Source: Clostridiales bacterium
Lineage (GTDB): Bacteria > Bacillota > Clostridia > Lachnospirales > CAG-274
Assembly: GCA_021204175.1 (NCBI GenBank)
Contig: JAJPZT010000075.1
Span: 1 to 35,122, forward strand
Reading direction: 5' to 3'
Length of the DNA: 35,122 bases
Within the stretch, counting starts at the first letter, position 1. Each line of letters begins with the position of its first letter. A model generated the notes under the pieces. It saw only the letters and a program-made list of their open reading frames with translations, was not told where the DNA came from and ran no database searches. A program made the translations under genes and the position numbers. This document shows positions 23,709 through 30,355 of this stretch, piece after piece.

Positions 23709-23831
23709 TCAGCCTGCGCCTGCAAAGCCCGCAATAAACGGAGCCACAACGCTTAATACCATAACAACGATAACTATTACGGCAATTATTCTTGCAATAT
23801 TCTGCCTTTGTTTGGAGTTCATTCTTCTCAT
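23709..23831 (-). CDS. 40-aa single-helix membrane protein (Prli42-like arrangement)
   Basis: The short gene encodes MRRMNSKQRQNIARIIAVIV followed by a hydrophobic run to the C-terminus (VIVVMVLSVVAPFIAGFAGAG). A basic N-terminus and one helix make a tail-type membrane miniprotein. It has a strong ribosome site (AAGGGGGA) and a consensus-like promoter about 85 bases upstream (23918-23946). It lies 27 bases before the VanW start. The pattern resembles Prli42-type stressosome miniproteins of Firmicutes (charged start, single helix, small C-terminal residues), but that identity is only a suggestion. Confidence 0.7.
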   Translation of the reverse strand: MRRMNSKQRQNIARIIAVIVIVVMVLSVVAPFIAGFAGAG

Positions 23832-23917
23832 ATTAAATCCCCCTTAATATTATATTCAAATTATCTATGTAAAAGTATGAAAACTTTAAAACCTTAGTTT
23901 TTCAAGTGTACAAACAG

Positions 23918-23946
23918 ATTATAACATAGTAATCCGAAAAGTGCAA
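23918..23946 (-). promoter_or_regulatory. Predicted promoter of the 40-aa/VanW operon
   Basis: Minus strand: TTGCAC (23941-23946), 17-bp spacer, TATAAT (23918-23923), with a leader of about 80 nt before the 40-aa gene at 23831. Confidence 0.72.
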
Positions 23947-23989
23947 TAATAATTTCTGTGGTAATTCAATTCTTTCCGAAGCTCAATAA

Positions 23990-24018
23990 TTGACAATCAA
24001 AACACATTGACTTATAAT
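23990..24018 (+). promoter_or_regulatory. Consensus promoter upstream of second response regulator
   Basis: TTGACA (23990-23995), 17-bp spacer, TATAAT (24013-24018), a perfect consensus. The leader to the regulator at 24265 would be about 240 nt and include the structured segment at 24097-24190. Confidence 0.8.
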
Positions 24019-24096
24019 AATTATAAAAATGAAAAGATTTTATAATAAACTTCAGAAAGTTTTAAGTGCAGTGTGATATATTAAAAAAATAATTTA

Positions 24097-24190
24097 GGCT
24101 CCCCTTGAAGGTGTTCAGAAGTTTTCTTGCGAAAACTTGCTCTTTGGGCAACCCGACCTCTTTCGGTTTCCGGCTGACTGAGAGGAGAAG
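24097..24190. repeat. Palindromic intergenic element (REP-like), tentative
   Basis: The ends GGCTCCCCTTGAAGG and GGCTGACTGAGAGG resemble, from memory, a family of palindromic intergenic repeats common in gut Clostridia. The central part has two small hairpins, including AAGTTTTC-ttgc-GAAAACTT. No second copy occurs in this window, so repeat status is unproven. Confidence 0.35.
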
Positions 24191-24264
24191 ATTTTCCTTT
24201 TACTGCCAAAGCTTGATGACAGAATGATTTTATTATTGAATATTTTACAAAGGAGGCAACGACT

Positions 24265-24936
24265 ATGAAGGTTTTAATTGCCGAGGATGACAACCTGCTC
24301 TCCGCCGCAATATGCAAGATTATGCAGAATGACGGCTTTTTTACGGATGCGGTTTTTGACGGTGAAGCAGCCGTCTATTATGCTCTGAATTCACAATATG
24401 ATTTAATTATACTTGACCTTATGATGCCTAAGCTTGACGGTATGGAGGTTATAAGCCAAATAAGAAAAAAGGGCATAAGCACCCCCGTACTTATTTTAAC
24501 GGCGAAAAACACAATTAAAGACAAGGTCAGCGGTTTAAACATAGGTGCAGACGATTATATGACAAAGCCCTTTAACGCCGAAGAGCTTTCCGCAAGGGCA
24601 AACGCACTTACGAGACGGAAGGACCGTATAATTTTAGACGAAATTAAATTCGGAGACGTAAGTTTAAATTTGACCAATGCGGCAATTTGTAAGGGCGACA
24701 ACAGCGTTCAGCTGACAAAAAAGGAATTTGCTGTTATAAAACACCTGTTTTTAAACCCCAAAACAATTACCTCAAAGGAAAATATTATTATAAACGTCTG
24801 GGGAGCAGACTCCTCCACTGCGGAAAACAATGTTGAGGCTTATATTTCCTTTATAAGAAAAAAGCTTAAATACTTAAATTCAAGTGTTAAAATAAGAAAT
24901 ATTCAAAGCTTGGGCTACAGATTGGAAGAAAGCTGA
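24265..24936 (+). CDS. OmpR-family response regulator
   Basis: The 223-residue regulator has a receiver domain (residues 2-115; acidic D8/D9, phospho-acceptor D51 in IILDLMMPKLDG, Thr/Ala switch LTAKN, K101 in MTKPFN) and a winged-helix effector domain (about 128-222, QLTKKEFAVIKHLFLNP, then SFIRKKLKYL and SLGYRLEE). It is a different lineage from the WalR-like regulator at 5433. Its stop overlaps the kinase start by one base, a tight pair. A strong ribosome site (AAAGGAGGC) precedes it. No transporter or enzyme gene that could be a target adjoins the pair, and the stimulus is unknown. Confidence 0.93.
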   Translation: MKVLIAEDDNLLSAAICKIMQNDGFFTDAVFDGEAAVYYALNSQYDLIILDLMMPKLDGMEVISQIRKKGISTPVLILTAKNTIKDKVSGLNIGADDYMTKPFNAEELSARANALTRRKDRIILDEIKFGDVSLNLTNAAICKGDNSVQLTKKEFAVIKHLFLNPKTITSKENIIINVWGADSSTAENNVEAYISFIRKKLKYLNSSVKIRNIQSLGYRLEES

Positions 24937-26369
24937 TGATAAAAAGATTTCGCAGAAAATTTATAATTTGCAATTTAATGCCCATAGGTTTTTTAATTTT
25001 AATAATCCTTTCGGGCTTCTTTGCGTATTCTTATAACACAAAGCTTGCGGATTTGGAAAACGCTATGATCCAGGTCTTAAAGCCCGCAGGCAGAAAATCC
25101 TCTTCCGACAGCGATTCACAAAGTGATAATGCACCGGAAAAGCCCTCCGATAAAAATAATTCACAAAGTGATAACACGCCGAAAAAGCCTTCATCCGACG
25201 GCGGTTCACAAAGCGGCGGCGCTCCCGAAAAGCCTTCATCCGGCAATTCGCAAAGCAGCACCGCCCCTAAAAAACAAAGCTCTCAAAGTCAAACCGTTGT
25301 TTCAACCTTTGAAGCCGAAAACGAGTCAAATTCAGATGACAACGCTATTAATGTGTTTTTCTATAATGCCGATACGGAACACGTTGCCGTTTTGTCAAGA
25401 ACTCCCACATATTCAGAGGAGGATTTTCTTGAAATAGGGCTTCAGGTTTCGGAGCTTGAATCGGGCTTCGGAAAGCTTTCACACCCGAGGGTATATTATT
25501 ATCTGAAACAGATAAATAATGAAAGCCAAATAGCCATAGCCAGCACGAAATATATAAGCTCAGGCTTAACACGCTTGTTTCTCAATTTGCTTTTTTTGTA
25601 CATAGTTATAATGCTTATATTTTATGTTATTTGCCGCTGTGCATCTCTGCTGGCAGTAAGCCCCTTTGAAAAAGCTATGAAGTGGGAAAGGGATTTTACC
25701 TCGGGGCTGTCTCACGACCTTAAAACGCCTCTTTCCGTAATTTTGGCAAACACAAGCATTTTAAAATCACAAAAGGATCTGAGCCCGGCTGAAACCGAAA
25801 AATGGATTTCTTCAACAGAAACCGCCGCACTGCGTATGCAGGCTCTTATTAAGCAGATGCTCACACTTTCGGAAATAGACTATAAAGAAGAAAAGCCCGA
25901 GCTTAAGACCGTAAACCTTTCACTTGCGGCGGAAAAGCTGGCTCTTGTGTCAGAGTCTCTTGCATATGAAAAAAACATAGACTTTTCAAGTGATATACAA
26001 GATGATGTATGCGCTAAAGCAAATGAGGAATATGCGGAAAGAATTTTTGCCGCACTTATTGACAACGCCCTTAAATATGAGCCCGAAGGAGGAATAATAA
26101 ACATTTCCCTTGCCTCTTCAAAGGACAAGGCTGTTTTTAAGGTCAACAACAAAACAACCCTTATTTCTCCCGATGACCTGCCTCATATTTTTGAGCGGTT
26201 CTATCGTGCGGATAAAGCCAGAAGCGAAAATAACAGCTTCGGCTTGGGGCTTTCCATAGCCGAAAGGCTGGCGACCCTGACAGACGCTAAAATTACTGCC
26301 GAAAGCAGTGAGGGCGAAGGAACAACCTTTACCGTAACATTTAAACACCTTATTGAGGAACCCCAATAA
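24936..26369 (+). CDS. Sensor histidine kinase with Ser-rich repeat linker
   Basis: The 477-residue kinase has TM1 (about 8-29), an outside segment whose first part is a low-complexity tract (about residues 49-118) built of imperfect repeats of SQSDNAPEKPSD, a short structured region, TM2 (about 212-235), a HisKA domain with His260 in LSHDLKTPLSV (no HAMP is evident), and a HATPase_c domain (N box ALIDNALKYEP, F box, G2 SFGLGLSIAERL; the usual N box and F box are present but the G1 DxGxG segment reads VNNKTTLISPDDL). The missing DxGxG is notable and may affect ATP binding. It forms an operon with the regulator at 24265 and is followed by a terminator. Confidence 0.92.
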   Translation: MIKRFRRKFIICNLMPIGFLILIILSGFFAYSYNTKLADLENAMIQVLKPAGRKSSSDSDSQSDNAPEKPSDKNNSQSDNTPKKPSSDGGSQSGGAPEKPSSGNSQSSTAPKKQSSQSQTVVSTFEAENESNSDDNAINVFFYNADTEHVAVLSRTPTYSEEDFLEIGLQVSELESGFGKLSHPRVYYYLKQINNESQIAIASTKYISSGLTRLFLNLLFLYIVIMLIFYVICRCASLLAVSPFEKAMKWERDFTSGLSHDLKTPLSVILANTSILKSQKDLSPAETEKWISSTETAALRMQALIKQMLTLSEIDYKEEKPELKTVNLSLAAEKLALVSESLAYEKNIDFSSDIQDDVCAKANEEYAERIFAALIDNALKYEPEGGIINISLASSKDKAVFKVNNKTTLISPDDLPHIFERFYRADKARSENNSFGLGLSIAERLATLTDAKITAESSEGEGTTFTVTFKHLIEEPQ

Positions 26370-26395
26370 AACAGTTCCTATAAAGAAACCGAAAA

Positions 26396-26426
26396 AGACT
26401 GCCTTTTCACTCCGGCAGTCTCTTTT
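26396..26426 (+). terminator. Terminator of the second two-component operon
   Basis: AGACTGCC (26396-26403) pairs with GGCAGTCT (26414-26421), followed by CTTTT, 27 bases after the kinase stop. Confidence 0.85.
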
Positions 26427-26455
26427 GGTTTATAAATATTTAAAACATAAAAGAC

Positions 26456-26487
26456 CATAAGTGTTTTGCTGACGCACAACACTTATG
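26456..26487. repeat. Strong intergenic hairpin without T-run
   Basis: CATAAGTGTTTTGC (26456-26469) pairs with GCACAACACTTATG (26474-26487) over 13 of 14 positions with a TGAC loop. No T-run follows, so it is not an intrinsic terminator. It could be a repeat element, a protein site or an RNA stabiliser. Confidence 0.5.
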
Positions 26488-26545
26488 ACTGCCTCAAAAT
26501 TTAGCCTATGGCAAAAACGGATCTGCCGTCGGATGTCTTTCTTTG

Positions 26546-26602
26546 ATGGATAAAAAACAGCCTTTTCGTTTTTGAAAAGACTGTCTTTGTTTTAGTTTTT
26601 TA
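26546..26602 (-). terminator. Terminator of the 55-aa gene
   Basis: On the minus strand ACAGTCTTTTC pairs with GAAAAGGCTGT (one G-U) around a 6-nt loop and is followed by TTTTTTAT, just downstream of the 55-aa gene stop. Confidence 0.8.
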
Positions 26603-26606
26603 AAAA

Positions 26607-26774
26607 TTATCCCTCAATGAGACTGCGGTATTTTTGGTAGTCGCTTTCGGGAATGCCGAGACCTGTTAAAGCCTGTTCAAGTGTAAGATGAAGATTGTTC
26701 ATTGCGTTTTTTAATAATGATACGGTTGTTTGTTCTACTCCGTCATTTCTGATACCATAGCTTATATTACACAT
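26607..26774 (-). CDS. 55-aa MCN-type hypothetical protein
   Basis: The product begins MCNISYGIRNDGVEQTTVSL and continues LKNAMNNLHLTLEQALTGLGIPESDYQKYRSLIEG. It resembles the short MCN-S-x-G proteins and the helical tail of Rpn/PD-(D/E)XK transposase-like proteins of gut Firmicutes (ending in a helix with LTxEQAxxxLGIPxxxxxKY). Length is much shorter than an Rpn protein, so it may be a remnant or an independent small protein. GAGGTG is a clear ribosome site for ATG 26774, which is favoured over the in-frame ATG at 26813. It has its own consensus-like promoter (26845-26873) and terminator, so it is an expressed unit. Function unknown. Confidence 0.75.
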   Translation of the reverse strand: MCNISYGIRNDGVEQTTVSLLKNAMNNLHLTLEQALTGLGIPESDYQKYRSLIEG

Positions 26775-26844
26775 AGTCGTCACCTCATCTTCAATATTTT
26801 TATATTTTAGCATTCGGAGTTGGAAAACTTCCTACTATAGTTAA

Positions 26845-26873
26845 ATTTTATTACATAACGGAAACACTGTCAA
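26845..26873 (-). promoter_or_regulatory. Promoter of the 55-aa gene
   Basis: Minus strand: TTGACA (26868-26873), 17-bp spacer, TAAAAT (26845-26850). It is back-to-back with the toxin-candidate promoter at 26930-26958. Confidence 0.75.
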
Positions 26874-26929
26874 GCAAAAATATGCATAGTTCATGACTGG
26901 GCAAAGTGAAAAAATTTCAGTTATTGTTC

Positions 26930-26958
26930 TTTACTTATGACAAAATTTTTGCTATAAT
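26930..26958 (+). promoter_or_regulatory. Toxin-candidate sense promoter (copy 2)
   Basis: TTTACT (26930-26935), 17-bp spacer, TATAAT (26953-26958), starting transcription near the conserved GGCAA leader (26966). It is stronger than the corresponding site in copy 1. Confidence 0.72.
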
Positions 26959-27052
26959 AGCAATAGGCAAGTTGCTAACGGGTTGGTTAGGCTGAACTTC
27001 TGTTATAATTTTAAGTACCTGTCGGACTTTTGTTATAAAGGAGGGACAGCCA

Positions 27053-27169
27053 ATGAATGCATTAGACATAATTTATGCGTACTTTGTTATTATACAATCT
27101 GTATATGACATACAGTACATAGCATTGTTATTAAAAATAATGCACAATGAAAAGACCACCCTGTCGTAA
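27053..27169 (+). CDS. 38-aa hydrophobic peptide, candidate type I toxin (copy 2)
   Basis: The 38-residue peptide begins MNALDIIYAYFVIIQSVYDI, continues QYIALLLKIM and ends HNEKTTLS. It is preceded by AAAGGAGGGA. It shares with the peptide at 13603 the pattern [FL]-[ED]-[VI]-I-[FY]-A-Y-[YF]-x-I-x-Q and two later Tyr, despite strong DNA divergence, so both are probably translated. It has one short hydrophobic helix and a small polar tail, less basic than copy 1. The last bases lie in the hairpin at 27150-27182, opposite the antisense RNA end. Its toxic role is inferred from gene arrangement. Confidence 0.75.
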   Translation: MNALDIIYAYFVIIQSVYDIQYIALLLKIMHNEKTTLS

Positions 27170-27182
27170 ATAGCGGTGGTCT
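27150..27182 (-). terminator. Antisense-RNA terminator (copy 2)
   Basis: AGACCACC (27153-27160) pairs perfectly with GGTGGTCT (27175-27182). The T-run (TCTTTTC) exists only on the minus strand, so here it ends only the antisense RNA; the plus strand lacks a T-run and reads on to the terminator at 27251. Confidence 0.78.
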
Positions 27183-27288
27183 AGTGGTCTATAACTATTA
27201 AACTATCGCCTAACCGACTTACAGCGATTGCTTAGTCGAAAGACGGGAGCAGGTGAGTATTAGCAGTACTCGCCTTTTCTTTTTGTAT
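27150..27288 (-). ncRNA. Predicted antisense RNA, candidate antitoxin (copy 2)
   Basis: Starting near 27288 from the promoter at 27295-27323 and ending at the hairpin 27150-27182, it is about 140 nt, the same size as copy 1. Its inner hairpin pairs AATCG (27225-27229) with CGGTT (27212-27216) on the minus strand with a G-U, whereas the plus-strand equivalent has an A-C mismatch, which suggests the minus-strand RNA is the selected structure. Confidence 0.68.
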
Positions 27289-27294
27289 ATTTAT

Positions 27295-27323
27295 ATTATA
27301 CACTATCTTTTTACAGATTACAA
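27295..27323 (-). promoter_or_regulatory. Antisense RNA promoter (copy 2)
   Basis: Minus strand: TTGTAA (27318-27323), 17-bp spacer, TATAAT (27295-27300). The sequence GTGTATAATATAAATATA is shared with copy 1. It points away from purD and drives no protein gene. Confidence 0.82.
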
Positions 27324-27386
27324 GCATTTTAAGTAAAAAGATAATAAAAAATTTTTACATTTTTTAATTTTAAGAAATACAGATTA

Positions 27387-28655
27387 TCAGTCATATTTCT
27401 TAATGCCTATATCGTGGCGGAAGTGTTTATCGGTAAAGTCGATTTTATCCACTGCGGCGTAGGCTGTTTTGATAGCTTCGTCAAGGTTTTCGCCCTTAGC
27501 TGTCACGCCTATAACTCTGCCGCCGTTGGTATAATACTTTCCGTCCTTCAAAGCTGTTCCTGCGTGATAAACCTTAACGGCAGGGTCTTTTTCCGCTTCC
27601 TCCAAGCCGGTTATTTCATAGCCCTTTTTATATGAAACAGGGTAGCCCCCCGACGCCATAACCACACAGCAGGCTGCGCCGTTGTCCCACTCAATTGAAA
27701 GCTTGTCCAGAGTTCCGTCAACACAGGCTTCGAAAATTTCCAAAAGATCTGTTTTCAAACGGGGCAGAATAACCTGTGTTTCGGGGTCGCCGAAACGGCA
27801 GTTATATTCAATAACCTTAGGGCCGTCCTTTGTCAGCATAAGACCAAAATAGATTATGCCCTTAAAGGTTCTGTTTTCACTGTTAAGAGCCGCCACAGTG
27901 GGTTTAAAGATTGTTTCCATAGCCACCTCGGCTACGTCCTCGGTATATACTCGGCTGGGTGAAAATGTGCCCATTCCGCCGGTGTTTAAGCCCTCGTCAT
28001 TGTCATAGGCTCTCTTGTGATCCTGTGCGGAAACCATAGGAACAACTGTTTTTCCGTCGCAGAAGGAAAGGACGGAAACCTCAGGGCCTGTCAAAAATTC
28101 TTCAATAACAACTGTTGTGCCGCTTTTGCCGAATTTTTGGTCAACCATCATTTCCTTTAAGCCCTCTTCCGCTTCTTCAACGCTTTGGCAGATAAGAACG
28201 CCCTTTCCCAAAGCCAATCCGTCGGCTTTAAGAACGATAGGGGGGTTCAGATTTTTAACATAGGCTAAAGCTGAGTTTACATCTGTGAAGGTTTCATAGC
28301 CTGCGGTGGGAATGTTGTATTTTTTCATAAGCTCTTTCGAGAAAGCCTTTGAGCCTTCGATTATTGCGGCATTTTTTCGAGGCCCGAAAACACGAAGCCC
28401 TTCCGCTTCAAATGCGTCAACAATACCCATTACAAGAGGGTCGTCCATACCTACAACGGTTAAGTCGATTTCCTTTTCCTTTGCCAAATTTACAAGTGCC
28501 GGAATGTCCGTTGCACTTACGGGAATACACTCAGCCTGAGCCGAAATTCCGCCGTTGCCCGGTGCGCAGTAGAGTTTGTCTATTTTAGGTGATTTTAAAA
28601 GTGCGTCAACGATTGCGTGTTCACGTCCGCCGCTTCCTATAACCAAAACCTTCAT
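27387..28655 (-). CDS. purD: Phosphoribosylamine-glycine ligase
   Basis: PurD joins phosphoribosylamine and glycine with ATP to give GAR, step two of de novo purine synthesis. The 422-residue ATP-grasp protein has the N-terminal GSGGREHAIVDAL loop, NAAIIEGSKAFSKELMKKYNIPTAGYE, the ATP-grasp core PIVLKADGLALGKGV and EEFLTGPEVSVLSFCDG, the glycine-binding HKRAYDNDEGLNTGGMG and EYNCRFGDPETQVILPRL. Ribosome site AAAGGAGG. Last gene of the minus-strand operon; the toxin-candidate element lies downstream and convergent. No clear intrinsic terminator of its own was found before that element's antisense promoter. Confidence 0.97.
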   Translation of the reverse strand: MKVLVIGSGGREHAIVDALLKSPKIDKLYCAPGNGGISAQAECIPVSATDIPALVNLAKEKEIDLTVVGMDDPLVMGIVDAFEAEGLRVFGPRKNAAIIEGSKAFSKELMKKYNIPTAGYETFTDVNSALAYVKNLNPPIVLKADGLALGKGVLICQSVEEAEEGLKEMMVDQKFGKSGTTVVIEEFLTGPEVSVLSFCDGKTVVPMVSAQDHKRAYDNDEGLNTGGMGTFSPSRVYTEDVAEVAMETIFKPTVAALNSENRTFKGIIYFGLMLTKDGPKVIEYNCRFGDPETQVILPRLKTDLLEIFEACVDGTLDKLSIEWDNGAACCVVMASGGYPVSYKKGYEITGLEEAEKDPAVKVYHAGTALKDGKYYTNGGRVIGVTAKGENLDEAIKTAYAAVDKIDFTDKHFRHDIGIKKYD

Positions 28656-28691
28656 TTGTTTTCCTCCTTTTTTGGGAATTGTTTCTTATAT

Positions 28692-29315
28692 TTACTTTAA
28701 AATCTTTACTATACCGTTTTCAACCTTAATTTTACCATCGGCGAAAAGTGCCACTGCCTGAGGGAAAATTTTCCACTCCGCTTCCTCCATAACTCTTTTT
28801 TGGAGAATTTCGGGAGTGTCGTCGTCCTTCACTTCTACTGCCTTTTGAAGAATTATAGGGCCGTTGTCGCAAATTCCGTCGGCAAAGTGAACCGTTGCTC
28901 CTGTTACCTTAACTCCTTTTTTGAGAGCCGCTTCGTGAACGTGAAGCCCGTAGAAGCCCTTTCCGCAGAATGAGGGAATGAGAGCCGGGTGAATGTTCAT
29001 AACCATATTGGGGAAGGCTCTGTCGAAAGAGGGGTCTAAAATAAGCATAAAACCGCAGAGAACAATAAGGTCAACCTGTTTTTCTTTAAAATGCTCGATT
29101 AAGCCCTCTGTGTAGGCTTTTCTGTCGGGGTAGCCCTTAGGCTTTATGACGGCTGTTTCTATGCTGTTTTTTGCGGCACGTTCAAGAGCATAGGCGTCCG
29201 CCTTGTTGCTGACAACGGAAACGATTTTGCCGTTGATTTCGCCTCTGTTAATGCTGTCCATAATAGCCTGAAGATTTGTTCCGCCGCCGGAGACTAATGC
29301 ACCGATTTTTATCAT
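28692..29315 (-). CDS. purN: Phosphoribosylglycinamide formyltransferase
   Basis: PurN transfers a formyl group from 10-formyl-tetrahydrofolate to GAR, giving FGAR. The 207-residue protein has the N-terminal GALVSGGGTNLQAIMD phosphate loop, the folate region LIVLCGFMLILDPSF, MNIHPALIPSFCGKGFYGLHVHEA with the catalytic His, and the conserved GATVHFAD...DNGPIILQKAV. Length is normal. It lies 12 bases after purM and 36 before purD. It needs the folate made by the FolC enzyme encoded upstream in the same operon. Confidence 0.97.
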   Translation of the reverse strand: MIKIGALVSGGGTNLQAIMDSINRGEINGKIVSVVSNKADAYALERAAKNSIETAVIKPKGYPDRKAYTEGLIEHFKEKQVDLIVLCGFMLILDPSFDRAFPNMVMNIHPALIPSFCGKGFYGLHVHEAALKKGVKVTGATVHFADGICDNGPIILQKAVEVKDDDTPEILQKRVMEEAEWKIFPQAVALFADGKIKVENGIVKILK

Positions 29316-29327
29316 ATTAATCTCCCC

Positions 29328-30353
29328 TTATTTCAAAATTATGTCAGTGCCGCTGCCTTCGGCTGTATAGCCTATTTTATAGACTTCCTCGCCGTTTTCC
29401 TTCAAAATTTCCATTGCCTTGTCGGCATTTTCCGCAGATACGCATATAACCATACCTATGCCCATATTGAAGGTATTATACATAGACATTCTTTCAACCT
29501 CGCCCTTCTTCTCTATAAGCGAGAAAATCGGCGGAATTGGGTAGCTGCCTTCTTCAATAACGGCTTTTATGCCTTCCGGCAGCATTCTGGGAACGTTTTC
29601 AATAAAGCCGCCCCCTGTAATATGGCTTATGCCCTTAACCTCAACCTTTGAAATAAGGTCTAAAACAGACTTAACGTAAATTTTTGTGGGGGTTAAAAGA
29701 ACCTCGCCCAATGTTCCGCCCAGTTCTTCATAATATGTATTTATATTTTCCTCAGAGGGGTTGAAAATCTTTCTTACAAGAGAATAGCCGTTTGAGTGAA
29801 TGCCGCTTGAGGCTATGCCTATAAGGGCGTCGCCGGGCTTAATATTCTTTCCGTCGATAGCCTTGTCAGCGTCCAAAATTCCTACTGTGAAGCCTGCAAG
29901 GTCATATTCGTCATCGGGCATAAGACCCGGGTGTTCTGCTGTTTCGCCGCCTATAAGAGCACAGCCTGCCAAACGGCAGCCCTCTGCAACGCCGCTTACT
30001 ATTTCGGCGATTTTCTCGGGGTAGTTTTTGCCGCAGGCGATATAATCCAAGAAGAAAAGGGGTTCTGCACCGCTGCAGATTACATCGTTTACACACATTG
30101 CCACACAGTCAATACCCACTGTGGAGTGTTTGTCTGTCAGAAATGCAATTTTAATTTTTGTGCCTACGCCGTCTGTGCCTGAAACCAAAACCGGTTTTTT
30201 AAGATTTTTAGCTCCGCTTATGTCAAAAAGACCGCCGAAGCCTCCTAAACCGCCTATTACTTCGGGGCGGAGTGTTGCCTTTACGCTTGACTTTATAAGC
30301 TCAACCGATTTATAGCCTGCTGTTACGTCTACACCTGCCTGTTTATAATCCAT
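29328..30353 (-). CDS. purM: Phosphoribosylformylglycinamidine cyclo-ligase
   Basis: PurM closes the imidazole ring of AIR from FGAM with ATP. The 341-residue protein has the classic start [96 protein letters not shown] and [18 protein letters not shown], all in order. It lies 2 bases after the zinc-ribbon/TPR gene. A distant paralogue of the same fold lies at 21293. Confidence 0.97.
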   Translation of the reverse strand: MDYKQAGVDVTAGYKSVELIKSSVKATLRPEVIGGLGGFGGLFDISGAKNLKKPVLVSGTDGVGTKIKIAFLTDKHSTVGIDCVAMCVNDVICSGAEPLFFLDYIACGKNYPEKIAEIVSGVAEGCRLAGCALIGGETAEHPGLMPDDEYDLAGFTVGILDADKAIDGKNIKPGDALIGIASSGIHSNGYSLVRKIFNPSEENINTYYEELGGTLGEVLLTPTKIYVKSVLDLISKVEVKGISHITGGGFIENVPRMLPEGIKAVIEEGSYPIPPIFSLIEKKGEVERMSMYNTFNMGIGMVICVSAENADKAMEILKENGEEVYKIGYTAEGSGTDIILK

Positions 30354-30355
30354 GG

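Larger units (their letters stand above)
23832..24264. other. Divergent intergenic region with two promoters and a structured element
   Basis: These 433 bases hold a leftward promoter for the VanW operon, a rightward perfect-consensus promoter (23990-24018), and at 24097-24190 a structured, GC-richer segment reading GGCTCCCCTTGAAGG to GGCTGACTGAGAGG. Within it, AAGTTTTC-ttgc-GAAAACTT forms a perfect 8-bp hairpin (24119-24138). No complete gene was seen. A 78-residue minus-strand frame across the segment has no convincing start or ribosome site. Confidence 0.6.
26965..27285 (+). repeat. Duplicated toxin-antitoxin-like element, copy 2 (sense transcript)
   Basis: The same arrangement as 13515-13836: leader beginning GGCAAGTTGCTAACGGGT, TGTCGGACTTTTG segment, strong ribosome site, short peptide gene, internal hairpin, and a terminator (AGGTGAGTA at 27251-27259 with TACTCGCCT at 27267-27275, then TTTCTTTTT). 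The leader and 3' region are the best conserved parts between copies. Confidence 0.75.

Noticed and set aside
24029..24076. 15-codon frame starting ATGAAAAG just after the consensus promoter
   Set aside because: It begins about 4 bases after the predicted transcription start with no ribosome site, and no amino-acid bias typical of an attenuator leader.
24081..24317. 78-residue minus-strand open frame
   Set aside because: It runs through a palindromic element and into the antisense strand of the response regulator, without a ribosome site or family match.
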